Part shown: one piece after another, positions 1-10,662 of the stretch
Layout of the letters: the number at the start of each line of letters is the position of its first letter
How positions within the stretch are numbered: position 1 is the stretch's first letter
Assembly: GCF_000003195.3 (NCBI RefSeq)
Contig: NC_012872.2
Coordinates: 19,687,804-19,751,803, forward strand
Source of the DNA: Sorghum bicolor
Taxonomy: Eukaryota; Streptophyta; Magnoliopsida; Poales; Poaceae
DNA length: 64,000 nt
Direction of reading: 5' to 3'
Position numbers and translations under genes: made by a program
The notes under the pieces: generated by a model
What the model was told of the DNA's origin: nothing
What the model saw: the letters and a program-made list of their open reading frames with translations, nothing else
Database searches by the model: none

Positions 1-3
1 GCC

Positions 4-2229
4 ATGGCCAATTTAGATCAACTCCCTGATACTCCCGAATGCCAGGGCGTTCGATCCAGCGTTCGAGCACATCTGATCACCGTGATGGGACAGACAGCCA
101 CTCTGCTCAAAAGAGTCCAAGCTATCTCCGATACAGAGGTCTCCTCCGACCAGACCCATCGCAGCCAGACCTCACCACAGCCCAGCAGGCACCACCGCAG
201 CCGTTCCCCCAACAATCATCGAAAAAATTCACGGTGTGACGACGGCGGTCGGGATGGTGGCGGTCACCGCGAGCAGAATCGCGGGCGTGGTCAAGAAGTA
301 AACCAGCACAGGGATCTTCGATACAACATCCCTCCCAAAGACGCCCGGGACCGCATCAACAGGCGCGCCACAGAAAGAGCAGTTCACGAAAGCCTACGTC
401 ATATTGAGTACGATGCAACGCACGGCCCCCCGGGTCTGAGACAGTTCTCCTCACACCTCCGCCAAGTCGTGTGGCCTCGCAATTTCAAGCTCGAGAAACT
501 CAAAAAATACGACGGCAAGGAAAACCCAGAAAACTGGATCACTCTATACGAGATCGCCGTCCAGTCAGCAGCAGGAGATGAGCACGTCATGGCCAACTAC
601 TTCCCAGTCGTCCTCGACCAGGCCGGTCACCAGTGGCTCCTAGGCCTGCCCGAGGACTCTTTCGACTCCTGGGAAGAATTACGCCAAGCATTCATCGACA
701 ATTTTATCGCTACCTGCGAACAGCCCGGGAACAAATACGACCTCGAAAGGATACGGGATAGGAAGAACGAGCCACTGCGTGACTACATCCGACGATTCTC
801 GGATATGCGCCTTAAGATCCCGAAAATTTCCCATGACGAGGCCATATCTGCTTTCATAAAAGGGTTGCGCTTCCACGAAGCACTGAGGCACAAGCTACTG
901 CACAAAAGGCCAACAAGGATGGCCGAGCTTCTTGCCACGGCTAAAAACTACGCCGACGTCGACGACGCAGAAAAACTCATCCGGGATGATGCGCGGGGAC
1001 CCGACCAGCCTCCTCAACGAGACGATAGCCGTGGTCGCTTCGACAATAGGAACCATCGTCGCCCCGACAACCGCGATCACAGGGAAGGTTGGCGACGCGA
1101 CAATCGCGACGACTTCAGAGGAAAGCGCCCCCGCGACCACGACCACGAGGTGAATACAGTCAAGCGCCCCAACGGGCGGCGGGATTACCAAGAAGACTAC
1201 AACAAGACGTTGAAGGGACCATGCCAACTACATCCAAAGTCCAACCACATCATGGAAGAATGCCGCGTCCTCAAAAGCATCTATACGCGGCGGGCTGCTC
1301 AAGACGACCCCGCCAAGAAAAACGGGAAACAAGACGGGCGCGATCACGAAGACGAGGACGAAGACCAGGATAGGGACCCACGACACCAGTATGTCAGTCC
1401 TACCGACGTGGTCCACTCCATCTTCGGGGGCAAGGTTTCCATCGAGTCTAAACGAGAAAGAAAGCTCTTAAAGAGAGCCTGCCTCAACATAGACAGCACG
1501 GATGGCCTGATCGCCGATCCAAAATTTCACCCCTGGTCGCACAGGGAAATCTCCTTCAGCAGGAAGGATCAGTGGGCCGCTATCCCGGAGCCAGGTCGCT
1601 TCCCTCTAATCTTGGACCCTTGCATCAACAGCATCAGATTCGAGTGCGTGCTCGTGGACGGAGGAAGTTCCATCGACATCCTCTTTCGCAACAGCCTGCC
1701 CGCCCTCAAGATATCTCCGGCACAGCTAAAACCCTACGATGCTCAATTCTGGGGAGTCTTGCCAGGTCAGAGTTCAGTGCCCCTCGGACAGATAACACTG
1801 CCTGTCCAATTCGGCACGTCCAACCACTTTCGAACAGAGTTCATCAACTTTGTGGTCGCCGATTTTGATGGGACTTACCACGCTATAATGGGCCGACCAT
1901 CGCTGACAAAATTCATGGCAGTCCCACATTACTCATACCTGGTCCTCAAGATGCCTACGGAGAAGGGCGTCCTAACCGTCAGGCGCAATGTCTACACTGC
2001 ATATACTTGCGAGGAGGAGAGCTTCAAGATCACTGAAGCAATCGATCTTTCAATTCGCATGGCAGAAACAGCAGCCCAAGCCGCACAGCTCCCTCACGAC
2101 CAGCTCCGACTGCCCGAGCAGGAGACCGCCAGGAAGAATTCAAAATCCAAGGAGTACAAGGAAGTACAGCTGGTCGAAGGCAGCCCCGAGAAGACGGCCC
2201 TCATCGGGGCCAACCTGGATCCCAAATAG
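4..2229 (+). CDS. Gag-protease polyprotein of Tat-type Ty3/gypsy element
   Basis: This is an open frame of 741 codons. The N-terminal quarter is rich in Arg, Asp and Ser. A retrotransposon gag domain follows at about residues 160-330 (motifs ENWITLYEIA and LRDYIRRFSDMRLKIPKI), then an Arg/Asp-rich linker. A Cys/His cluster (CQLHPKSNHIMEEC, about residue 410) stands where a zinc knuckle would be. The aspartic protease is at about residues 540-650, with active site VDGGSSIDILF and the later element IMGRPSL. VDGGSS is normal for Tat proteases. The frame ends at a TAG, but clear pol homology continues in the same frame, so this is the front of a broken gag-pol. The ATG at 4 is the first in the window, and the true start may lie upstream. 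Confidence 0.85.
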   Translation: MANLDQLPDTPECQGVRSSVRAHLITVMGQTATLLKRVQAISDTEVSSDQTHRSQTSPQPSRHHRSRSPNNHRKNSRCDDGGRDGGGHREQNRGRGQEVNQHRDLRYNIPPKDARDRINRRATERAVHESLRHIEYDATHGPPGLRQFSSHLRQVVWPRNFKLEKLKKYDGKENPENWITLYEIAVQSAAGDEHVMANYFPVVLDQAGHQWLLGLPEDSFDSWEELRQAFIDNFIATCEQPGNKYDLERIRDRKNEPLRDYIRRFSDMRLKIPKISHDEAISAFIKGLRFHEALRHKLLHKRPTRMAELLATAKNYADVDDAEKLIRDDARGPDQPPQRDDSRGRFDNRNHRRPDNRDHREGWRRDNRDDFRGKRPRDHDHEVNTVKRPNGRRDYQEDYNKTLKGPCQLHPKSNHIMEECRVLKSIYTRRAAQDDPAKKNGKQDGRDHEDEDEDQDRDPRHQYVSPTDVVHSIFGGKVSIESKRERKLLKRACLNIDSTDGLIADPKFHPWSHREISFSRKDQWAAIPEPGRFPLILDPCINSIRFECVLVDGGSSIDILFRNSLPALKISPAQLKPYDAQFWGVLPGQSSVPLGQITLPVQFGTSNHFRTEFINFVVADFDGTYHAIMGRPSLTKFMAVPHYSYLVLKMPTEKGVLTVRRNVYTAYTCEEESFKITEAIDLSIRMAETAAQAAQLPHDQLRLPEQETARKNSKSKEYKEVQLVEGSPEKTALIGANLDPK

Positions 2230-5200
2230 AAAGACGCGCTCGTCAGGTTTCTAAGGGACAACGTGAGCGTTTTCGCATGGAAACCCGCAGACATGCCCAG
2301 CGTCCCATGAAACCTGATCGAGCACTCCTTAAATGTCTCGAAGACCGCAAGACCCATCAAGCAAAAGCTGCGACGGTTCGCTCGTGACAAAAAGGAGGCT
2401 ATTAGGATAGAAATAACACGGCTTCTAGCAGCCGGATTCATAAAAGAAGTGTATCATCCAGATTGGCTTGCCAATCTGGTTCTTGTACGCAAAAAGAATA
2501 ATGAGTAGAGAATGTGCGTTGATTACACTGATCTCAATAAACACTGTCCTAAAGATCCTTTTGGTCTCCCTCGCATCGACGAGGTGGTCGACTCAACGGC
2601 CGGATGCGAACTCCTCTCTTTTCTAGACTGCTACTCTGGTTATCACCAGATCTCGCTAAAGAAAGATGATCAGATCAAAACATCTTTCATCACTCCTTTC
2701 GGCGCATACTGCTACACGACCATGTCCTTCGGACTCAAAAACGCCGGAGCCACCTATCAACGGGCCATCCAGCAATGCCTTCATGAAGAGATTCTTGATG
2801 ACCGCGTCGAGGCTTATGTGGACGACGTCGTTGTCAAAACAAGGGATGCAAGCACCCTAATCGACAACTTAGACCGAACCTTTAAGGCGCTAAACAAATA
2901 CAAGTGGAAGCTTAACCCCAAAAAATGCATCTTTGGTGTCCCGTCCGGTCTACTACTCGGCAACGTCGTCAGCCGCGACGGCATACGACCGAATCCTTCA
3001 AAAGTAAAAGCAGTACTTGTCATGTGACCACCTAAAAATGTCAAGGATATTCAGAAGCTCACCGGATGTATGGCCACTCTCAGCCGCTTCATCTCAAGAC
3101 TAGGAGAAAAAGGCCTCCCTTTCTTCAAACTCTTGAAGGCGTCGGAAAAATTCTCCTGGACAGAAGAAGCTGACGCTGCGTTCACCCAGCTTAAGACCTT
3201 CCTCACCTCACCGCCTGTGCTCACAGCGCCTCAGCCCAATGAAGACCTACTTCTTTACATTGCGGCAACCGACAGGGTTGTCTCCACTACAATAGTGGTC
3301 GAGCGAGACGAGCCAGGTCACATCTACAAGGTCCAGAGACCCGTCTATTTCATAAGCAAAGTTTAAACGAGTCCAAGGCCAGATATCCACAAATACAGAA
3401 GCTCATATACGCCATCCTAATAACGTCGAGGAAGCTAAAGCACTACTTCGACGGCCATCGAGTCTGGGTAACCACCAGTTTCCCTCTTGGGGATATTCTG
3501 CGCAATAAAGACGCCAACGACAGAATTGTAAAATGGGCAATGGAGTTATGCCCATTCTCCCTGGACTTCCAGAGCCGCACCACAGTCAAGTCTCAGGCCC
3601 TGGTCGATTTCATCGCAGAGTGGACGGATCTCAACGAGCCTCCCGTTTCCGACGTCTACGACCACTGGTCAATGTTCTTCGATGGGTCCTTGAACATCAA
3701 CGGTGCAGGCGCTGGGATACTTTTCGTGTCGCCTAACAAGGACAAACTGCGCTACGTCCTTAGGATCCTTTTTCCGGCATCAAACAACGTCGTCGAGTAT
3801 GAAGCATGCCTGCACGGCATACGACTAGCCGTTGAGTTGGGAGTCAAACGCCTCTACGTCTATGGCGACTCCGCCTTATTTATCAACCAGCTCAACAAGG
3901 AATGGGACGCAACCCACGAGAAGATGGATCTCTACTGCAAAGAAATCCGCAAATGGGAATCCAACTTCTATGGCATAGAGTACACCCACGTGGTCCGGGA
4001 TAAAAACCAGGCAGCGGATGCGCTGTCAAAGTTAGGGTCATCTCGGGCCCAGATCCCGTGAGGTGTCTTCGTCCAGGACATCCATGAGCCAAGTGTGGGC
4101 ACTGACCTTGTCGAAAAGCAACCTATTGAGGCAATGCTCATAGACGACGCTACTCCGACAACCAGCAGCCGTGATTGGCGCACCCCGTGCATCAGATATA
4201 TATCGGATGGGTCAGGCTTTCAGGATAAAATGGAGAATGAGCGCCTCATTCGACGATCAAAGAATTACATACTGGTGGATGGCAAACTCATGCAAAAAAA
4301 ATGCAAGTTCTGAAGTGCTGCTCAAATGCATATCCCAGGATGATGGCATCAAGCTCCTAGACGACATACACGCCGGATCCTGCGGCAACCATGCTGCCTC
4401 CAGAACGCTGGTCGGGAAGGCTTTTCGAGCAGGTTTTTACTGGCCAACCGCGGGCACCGACGCAGAAAAACTGGTCCGACATTGTGAAGGATGCCAGTTC
4501 TTCGCCAAAAGGACCCACGTACCTGCTCATGAGATTCAAACTATCCCGTCATCCTGGCCTTTCGCCTGCTGGGGTCTCGACATGATCGGGCCATTTAAAC
4601 CGGCTCCCGGCAACTTCAAGTTTGTCTTCGTATTAATTGACAAATTCTCAAAGTGGATCGAATACATGCCACTGGTCAAAGCAACCTCCGAGAAAGCTGT
4701 GGAATTCCTCAATCAAATCATACACAGATTCGGGATCCCCAACAGTATAATCACCGACTTGGGCACTCAGTTCACTGGCACTACGTTTTGGGACTTCTGC
4801 GATGACAGAGGCATAGTGATAAAATACGTGTCATTAGCCCACCCACGGGCAAACGGTCAAGTAGAGCACGCCAATGGCATGATCATCGATGCCCTAAAGA
4901 AAAGGTTGTACACCGAGAACGACAGAGCACCTGGTCGATGGATGAAAGAGTTACCGGTTGTGGTATGGGGTCTCCGAACACAGGCTAGTCGGAACATAGG
5001 GGTGTCACCCTACTTCATGGTTTACGGCACTGAGGTAGTGCTGCCGTCTGATATAGCTTTCGGGTCTCCAAGAGTTGAAAACTTCGACCAGTCAACGGCC
5101 GACAATGCCAGGGAGCTCGAAATCAACTGCATGGAGGAAAAGTGTCTAAATTCATGTCTTCGAACAGCAAAGTATCTTGCGGCCATCAGACGGTACCCCA

Positions 5201-5415
5201 ACAGGAACGTCAAGGACCGTTCTTTCGTGGTCGGCGATCTGGTACTCAGGTGGAAAACAAGCCAGGAAGGAATGCACAAGCTATCCACCCCCTGGGAAGG
5301 ACCCTTTGTGGTCACCGAAGTCACACGTCCTACATCCTACAGACTGGCGTATCCAGAAGGAACACGCGTGCCTAATTCTTGGCACATAGACAAACTGCGC
5401 CGTTTCTATCCATAA
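2230..5415 (+). pseudogene. Pol of Tat element: RT, RNase H, aRNase H, integrase (stops and frameshifts)
   Basis: The reverse transcriptase spans about 2350-3030 (FLDCYSGYHQI, then YVDDVVVK). The RT-linked RNase H spans about 3070-3530. A second RNase H spans 3670-4060 with its acidic residues in place (MFFDGS, EYEA, YGDSAL, AADALS). Integrase spans 4310-5300, with an HHCC finger, the D,D,E residues (GLDMIGPF, ITDLGTQF, QVEHANG) and a C-terminal chromatin-side segment. From 4 to about 3362 everything is in one frame, interrupted by stops at 2227, about 2308, 2506, 3025 and 3364. One shift at about 3362 moves it to another frame, which carries a stop at 4059. A second shift at the A-run near 4300 moves it back. 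The last stop is at 5413. It cannot make a full polyprotein. Confidence 0.88.
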
Positions 5416-5711
5416 GTTCCAGTACCTTTTTGCTAGTAAGTTTCTTATAATTGGCAATAATAAAAGTTTTCCTTTTTCGCTATACATTGTTTACACGCAG
5501 AGCTTTCGACGAGCACAACAATATTCCTCTGCGACGGAGATCCTTAACGACTATCAGTCAAACACAGTGATACATCACTCAGATAACTTTACAGCGCTCA
5601 AAATCACGGTCATGAAAAAATCAAACTTTATTACAAACTTTACATACAGAGTTTACAATAAACACCCTGACGGGCGGTTACTAGTCTACTCCTACAGACT
5701 ACCCTACTCGC

Positions 5712-8700
5712 CTACTGCTCGGGCTGCTCACCCGCCTGGCCTTGCTGCCCGGACGAAGGGGTCGGGGCCACCGGCGCCTGGCTGGTCGAGACCGCAGGCA
5801 TCGACCGCCCATCTCCGGTAATAGACGCCCCCGACAACTCCCTGGCCGACCTGTCTGACCCCGGCTGGTCGGGGGGAGTGGCCATCCTGCATAGATTGAT
5901 GTCGCCGATCACCGTCGACGACAAGTCTAGCAGACCAGCTCGAAGGTCGTCCGCCTCCTGCGGGCCGACTTCCTTGGGGTGCCCCCTCTCCAGCCTGGAC
6001 AAGTCGACCAGGGGATAGTGGGCGCGCACCATGCTGAGGACATGTGCGCCGACGAACTCCCCGGCGTCCTTAACAAACTACTGGAGCCAATCCCATGCCC
6101 GTTGCGCCTTCTCGATTGGCGTCAGCTTCGGCGCGCGGGGCTGGTCCTCCGGAAGCTCGGGGCTGATCAAGTCCAAGACCGGGGCCACTCCTTTCTAAAG
6201 CCTAATACAGTTAGTCTTCCAGGAGTCCCGATCCTTGACCAGCTCGTCTAAGTGCTTCTTGGTATTTACCTTGAGCACTACAAACCAATCAAGAGGTCAG
6301 TTTAATAACAATGAAAGGAACGTTGAGCAGCAAAATAAAGGAGGGCGGCACGGTTATTACCAGACAACTCCCGATTCCTCTGGCCTAGCTCCTCGCCTGC
6401 TCGGCGCCCGGCCTCCAGCGCCCTGGCAAGCTCTTGACCGAGCTGCTCTTTCTCTTCCCGAAGGCGCGCGACCTCCTCCTCCAAGTCTACATGAACAATC
6501 CCCTGGTCAACAAAACCAACCACGCGGCTACATACAGCTGCTCGGAGCATGCGACTGACCTGTCCGCTGCCGATACTGGTCGGCTAAACGCCGAGTGAGC
6601 TCGAGACGACGCTCTTCCTGGGCGTTCATCTCGGCCACCTTCTCCCCAACCTCCGACCGCAGCCGGTCCACCTCCGCGGACAGGGCCTTGTTCTCGGCCA
6701 CAATGCCCTCTATTTGGTCGAAGCACCTCTTCCGGTACTTCGCTGTATTCATTGCGCCCTGCAAGAAGAACATATGTCGACCCAGCAAGATAGCTCAAAA
6801 TTGTCTAGCAGTGCAAAGGACCACTTTCCTTAACTTCGTCCACGAGGCACTTGGCCGCCGCTCCACCCTCGCGGCCTCTTCCGTCTCCGCGAGCTCCTCG
6901 TGCCCGATGAAGTGGTCCCCGCGTTGGCGCCACACGTATACGTGTTGGCGGCCATCACGGGGACGACCTTCAATTTCCTCCACATCGTCGTTAGAGGCCG
7001 CCTGGGTTTCCTCGTTCTCTGCACTGCCACCGGCTGTGGTCGCAGGCATCACTGGCCCCTGGACCAGGCCCGGGGAGCCTGCGGACGAAGAGGCTCCTGC
7101 CCGAGGTGGCGTTGGGACCCCCCCTCTTCGGCGGGGGGAGGGGTCGGGACTCTGTCTTCTCCTTCCGTGACGCTACTCGGGGGAGGGGTCCTCGTAGCCT
7201 CCTCATCCCTGGTCGAGCTGCTCGCCGCGGTCCTCGCTGAGGCCGAAAGCTCCTCGGCGCTCTCAGCCACGGTTGCCGCCGCGGGCTGCTCCGTGGTCTG
7301 CGGCGCGGTGTCCTCAGCGGCAGCGGCAGGTCCGGCCACCCTCTGGCCGGCAACGTGGTCAGGATCGACGTCCGACGCCATGCTAACAATAAAACGACGT
7401 TTAAACAGTGTCAAAACGCAGCAACAAAATGCAAAAAATCGCAGCACGAAAGTAAGAATGCAAACTTACAGGTCAGAGCACCGGTGCGTTGCGGTGAACC
7501 GCCTCCTGACTCTACCAGTCGGTGCCTGCGCCCCCGTCTCCACGACACGCGTCGGCTCGACGTGCAGAGCAGGCGGGTCACTGGTCACCCGACCAGTGGT
7601 AGCCGGCGCAACATCCGGACGACTACGAGGCCTCCGGACCAACGACGGCGCGGCCTCCTCCTCCTCCTCGTCGTCGTCGGCGATCCGGACGAGCCGACGG
7701 CGTTTTGGCGCCTGGCTGCTCTTTGCTGGCAGCGTTGGCGCAGGGGAAGGGTCTGCTGCTAATGGCCTTTTCCCCGCCACTCTGTCCTCGGTGGTCGGGG
7801 CGGGGTGGGCCTGCTCCTCCTCACTGCTGGTGTACCGAGCACACCGAGCAGCATCGTCCTCCGGCGGATCTTCCCCCGTGGGATTCCCCATCCCAGGTGC
7901 CAGTGATACGTACACTGTGCACCGGTCAATGTCTCCGATCTGCAACAGTAACAAAGACAAGTCAGCAGCTGGAAAGAACAAGAACTAAGGAGGTACAATC
8001 AGTAAGTAACATTACCTTAGGAGCTGGTCGACCCAGCTTGAAGGCCTACACCCGATCACTACCACGGATGAAGCTCCCGTCCATAAAGTTGAACAGCTCG
8101 TTCAACAGCTGCTGCACTTCCGCCTTCTCCAAGACCTCAGGCCTCATCCTGGTCGGGTCCTGGTTTCCAGCGTACTCGTACCCCGAGTGCACCCTCTTCT
8201 GGCAGGGCATCACCCGACGACAAATGAAGTTGCCGACCACTCCTAGCCCGTCCAAACGCGACCAGTCGATCAGCTTCATTAGGTCCACTACTTGGCTGTC
8301 GAACTCTGGGCGGTCGGTCCAACTGACCCTCTTCTCGGGGATGTACCCCACGTCGCAGAACGTGGAGCTGCCCGGCTCTTCCCTGACATAGAACCACTTC
8401 CTGTACCATTCGGTAAGAGAAGTGTTCCATGGGCAGCTTAGATACCGGTTCTTCATCCCGTCACGAAGATTGAGGTATACTCCACCTGCAATCTTGGAGC
8501 CTCCAACCGCCCCCTTTTTCCTCAAACAGAAAAGATAATGGAACAGATCGAAGTGCGGCTCTATTCCAACATAGGCCTCGCACAGATGAATGAAAGTGGA
8601 AATGAGAAGGATTGAGTTCGGGTGCAGATTGCAGATCCTGATCTCATAGTACAAGAGAAGCCCCTGGAGAAAAGGATGGACAGGAACCCCAAAACCCCTC

Positions 8701-8903
8701 TTGCAAAAATCTTCGAACACTACAATCTCACTGGCACGAGGGTCGGGATAGCTCTCCCCCTCTGGCGCCCTCCAGCCACCGAGCTCTGGGCTGTGCAGTA
8801 GCCCCATGTCGACGAGGTCATTGAGGGACTTCACACTGCTTCGGGACTTTTTCCATTCCTTGGCCATCAGCTCGGCCCTCTTCTTGGAGTCGCTCTTCGC
8901 CAT
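5712..8903 (-). pseudogene. Antisense spliced gene of the Tat element (gypsy-type putative transposase domain, PF04195-like)
   Basis: Read on the minus strand, exon 1 (8903 to 8016) encodes the globular domain known from plant Tat elements as putative gypsy-type transposase (WRAPEGESYPDP, FCKRGFGVPVHPFLQGLL, YEIRICNLHPNSI, GVYLNLRDGMKNRYLSCPW). Predicted introns with GT-AG ends lie at 7940-8015, 7383-7469, 6759-6834, 6503-6559 and 6278-6360. Codon phase is kept across the first two. Later exons are acidic and proline-rich, then coiled coil (EVDRLRSEVGEKVAEMNAQ; LEEEVARLREEKEQLGQEL), ending with a last exon that stops at 5712. Defects: a TAG at 8046 just before the first splice site, an indel near 7050, another in the exon end near 6850, and two stops in the last exon. 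The function of this gene family is not established. Confidence 0.8.
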
Positions 8904-9309
8904 TGTCGATTACAGGAGTGACTGCGGTCTGGGTTGCAGGTGGTTGTAGAAGGCAAGAGCAGAAAGCTTGAAGGTGATGACAGAGTAAGCAATGCGGGGG
9001 TACTGTCAAGCTTTTATAAACCACAACTCCACCCCTCCCACTTCCCGCATTCTTGGGAAGTGGGCGGGCCCAGCGGCGGACGCGGCGCTTCGGTTTTCAA
9101 TAATTATCGGTAGTTAATGCGGCGGCCTGTTCGTATAATTGATGTTTTCCTTTTCTCAAACCGCGCAAAGGGTGGCTGCGCAGTTACTAGGCGCAACTTT
9201 TCACGCAACCACCTGACAATACGTCAGGAGGTCTCGTCACGTCAATCATTTACGTGGTAAGATATTTTCTTCAAAATAACAGAAAAAAATTGGTGGAGGG
9301 TCCACATTC

Positions 9310-9580
9310 CTGGGGACTGTGCCGACCACCGAGCACTATATGCGAAGTGGACTGGTCGCCCAGTCTATCAATCTAGGGACTGCACCGACCACCGAGCACT
9401 GTATTCTCGGGGACTGGTCGCCCAGTCTGCCATCTCGGTAATCTGGGGACTGCACCGACCACTGAGTACTGTATGCTCGGGGACTGGTCGCCCAGTCTGT
9501 CAGCTCGGGAATCTGGGGGCTGTACCGACCATCGAGCACTGTACGCTCGGGGACTGGTCGACCAGCCCGCCAGATTGATA
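9310..9580. repeat. Tandem repeat with stem-loop units in 3' leader of Tat element
   Basis: Four head-to-tail copies begin near 9312, 9374, 9445 and 9516, with spacing of about 62-71 bp. Each has a CCGACCACCGAGCAC block followed a few bases later by TGCTCGGGGACTGGTC, so GACC and CCGAGCA can pair within one unit. The core CTCGGGGACT recurs singly at about 9678, 9790 and 10087, up to the LTR. An open frame on the minus strand here (9336-9587) is repetitive and is not treated as a gene. Confidence 0.85.
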
Positions 9581-10099
9581 AGTCCATCCGATAGTAAACG
9601 AGTATGAGATGCTCAGGGACTGGATAATTTTAATTCTTTAGACCTTGCTACAAGGTTCATACTTCGCCTTCCAGCAAGCTCGGGGACTACATCGGTACGA
9701 TGCATCTGGCGATGCATCTCAGTTTCAAAATCTCTTTGAGGACTTTTCTTTTGACCCTGGCACCACGTGCTTACGTCACCTACTGCCAGGCTCGGGGACT
9801 AAGTGGGCACACTTCACCTTGCAGTGAATATGCTAGCTTTCTGAAAGACTATACTTTTCAAAAAAGTAAAGTGGGCACACTTCATTAGGAAAGAAATATT
9901 TTTTGATTACGAGCACCATGCATTCTTCGAACAACCTACTTCTTCGATGCCAGTGTTGGTCAACTATCTTTGAAGTTGGCCAGAATGTCATTACAGCTGT
10001 TTAGGCAACTTTCCTACTTATTGAAGATGTCAAGTTTCACTGATTGAAGAATCTCAAGATGGCGTGTTACATCACAATACATGGTGCTCGGGGACTAGC

Positions 10100-10559
10100 T
10101 GTGGGGGTATAAACCCCTATACCATTACGGCTAGACTTGGGCTAGGAGGCTTGGCCCATCATGAAGACAGTTCGAGGCTTGATCTAACTGCTCGGAGTTT
10201 CGCGTAAGGAAACAAGACGTGGAGATCAAGCGGGATTCTAGTCGGTTAGAATAGGAATTGATATCGAACTATCTATGGCAATTGTAACCGACTAGGATTA
10301 GTTTCCAGATCTGTAACCCTGCCCTCCGGACTATATAAGGAGGGGCAAGGGACCCCCCTAGGACACATTATTCTCTCAACACAAATCAATACAACCAGAC
10401 GCAGGACGTAGGTATTACGCCAACTCGGCGGCCGAACCTGGATAAAAAGCTTGTCCGTGTCTTGCGTCACCATCGAGTTCGTAGTTTGCGCACCGTCTAC
10501 CGATAAACTACTACCGTGGGTATACCCCAAGGTAGACTGCCGACTAGCTTTCGTTGACA
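10100..10559 (+). repeat. 3' LTR of Tat element
   Basis: It starts TGTGGGGGTATAAACCCC and ends CGTTGACA, giving TG...CA termini and a length of 460 bp. A TATA box (CTATATAAGG, 10331-10340) lies inside, which would place the start of transcription around 10360-10370. The CTCGGGGACT core lies immediately upstream of the LTR; a long polypurine tract is not obvious. The bases following the LTR (ATATC) would be the target duplication, but the left flank is outside the window. Confidence 0.85.
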
Positions 10560-10662
10560 ATATCTATTGACAATCTTGATCCTCTCCACCTATTTTCTCT
10601 CACTTCATATCATGCTCTTTGTCCATATTACTCTAGCTCATTCTACCACTACATATTGTCAG

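Larger units (their letters stand above)
1..10559 (+). mobile_element. Ty3/gypsy LTR retrotransposon, Tat lineage, 5' end outside window
   Basis: The order is gag-protease, reverse transcriptase, RNase H, a second RNase H, integrase, a long antisense gene, a tandem-repeat leader and a 3' LTR ending in TTGACA at 10559. The extra archaeal-type RNase H and the antisense ORF between pol and the 3' LTR are established marks of the Tat lineage (Grande and RIRE2 relatives). The 5' LTR lies left of the window, so neither total length nor target duplication can be read. The coding part is defunct: there are in-frame stops and at least two single-base frameshifts in pol. The right end abuts the inside of a Tekay-type gag region, so this element inserted into an older one. 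Confidence 0.9.

Noticed and set aside
6900..7988. Plus-strand 362-codon frame
   Set aside because: It is antisense to the spliced Tat gene, whose exon phases and domain content fit the minus strand.
9310..9580. CRISPR-like regular repeat
   Set aside because: The units are contiguous tandem repeats without unique spacers, in a plant retrotransposon.
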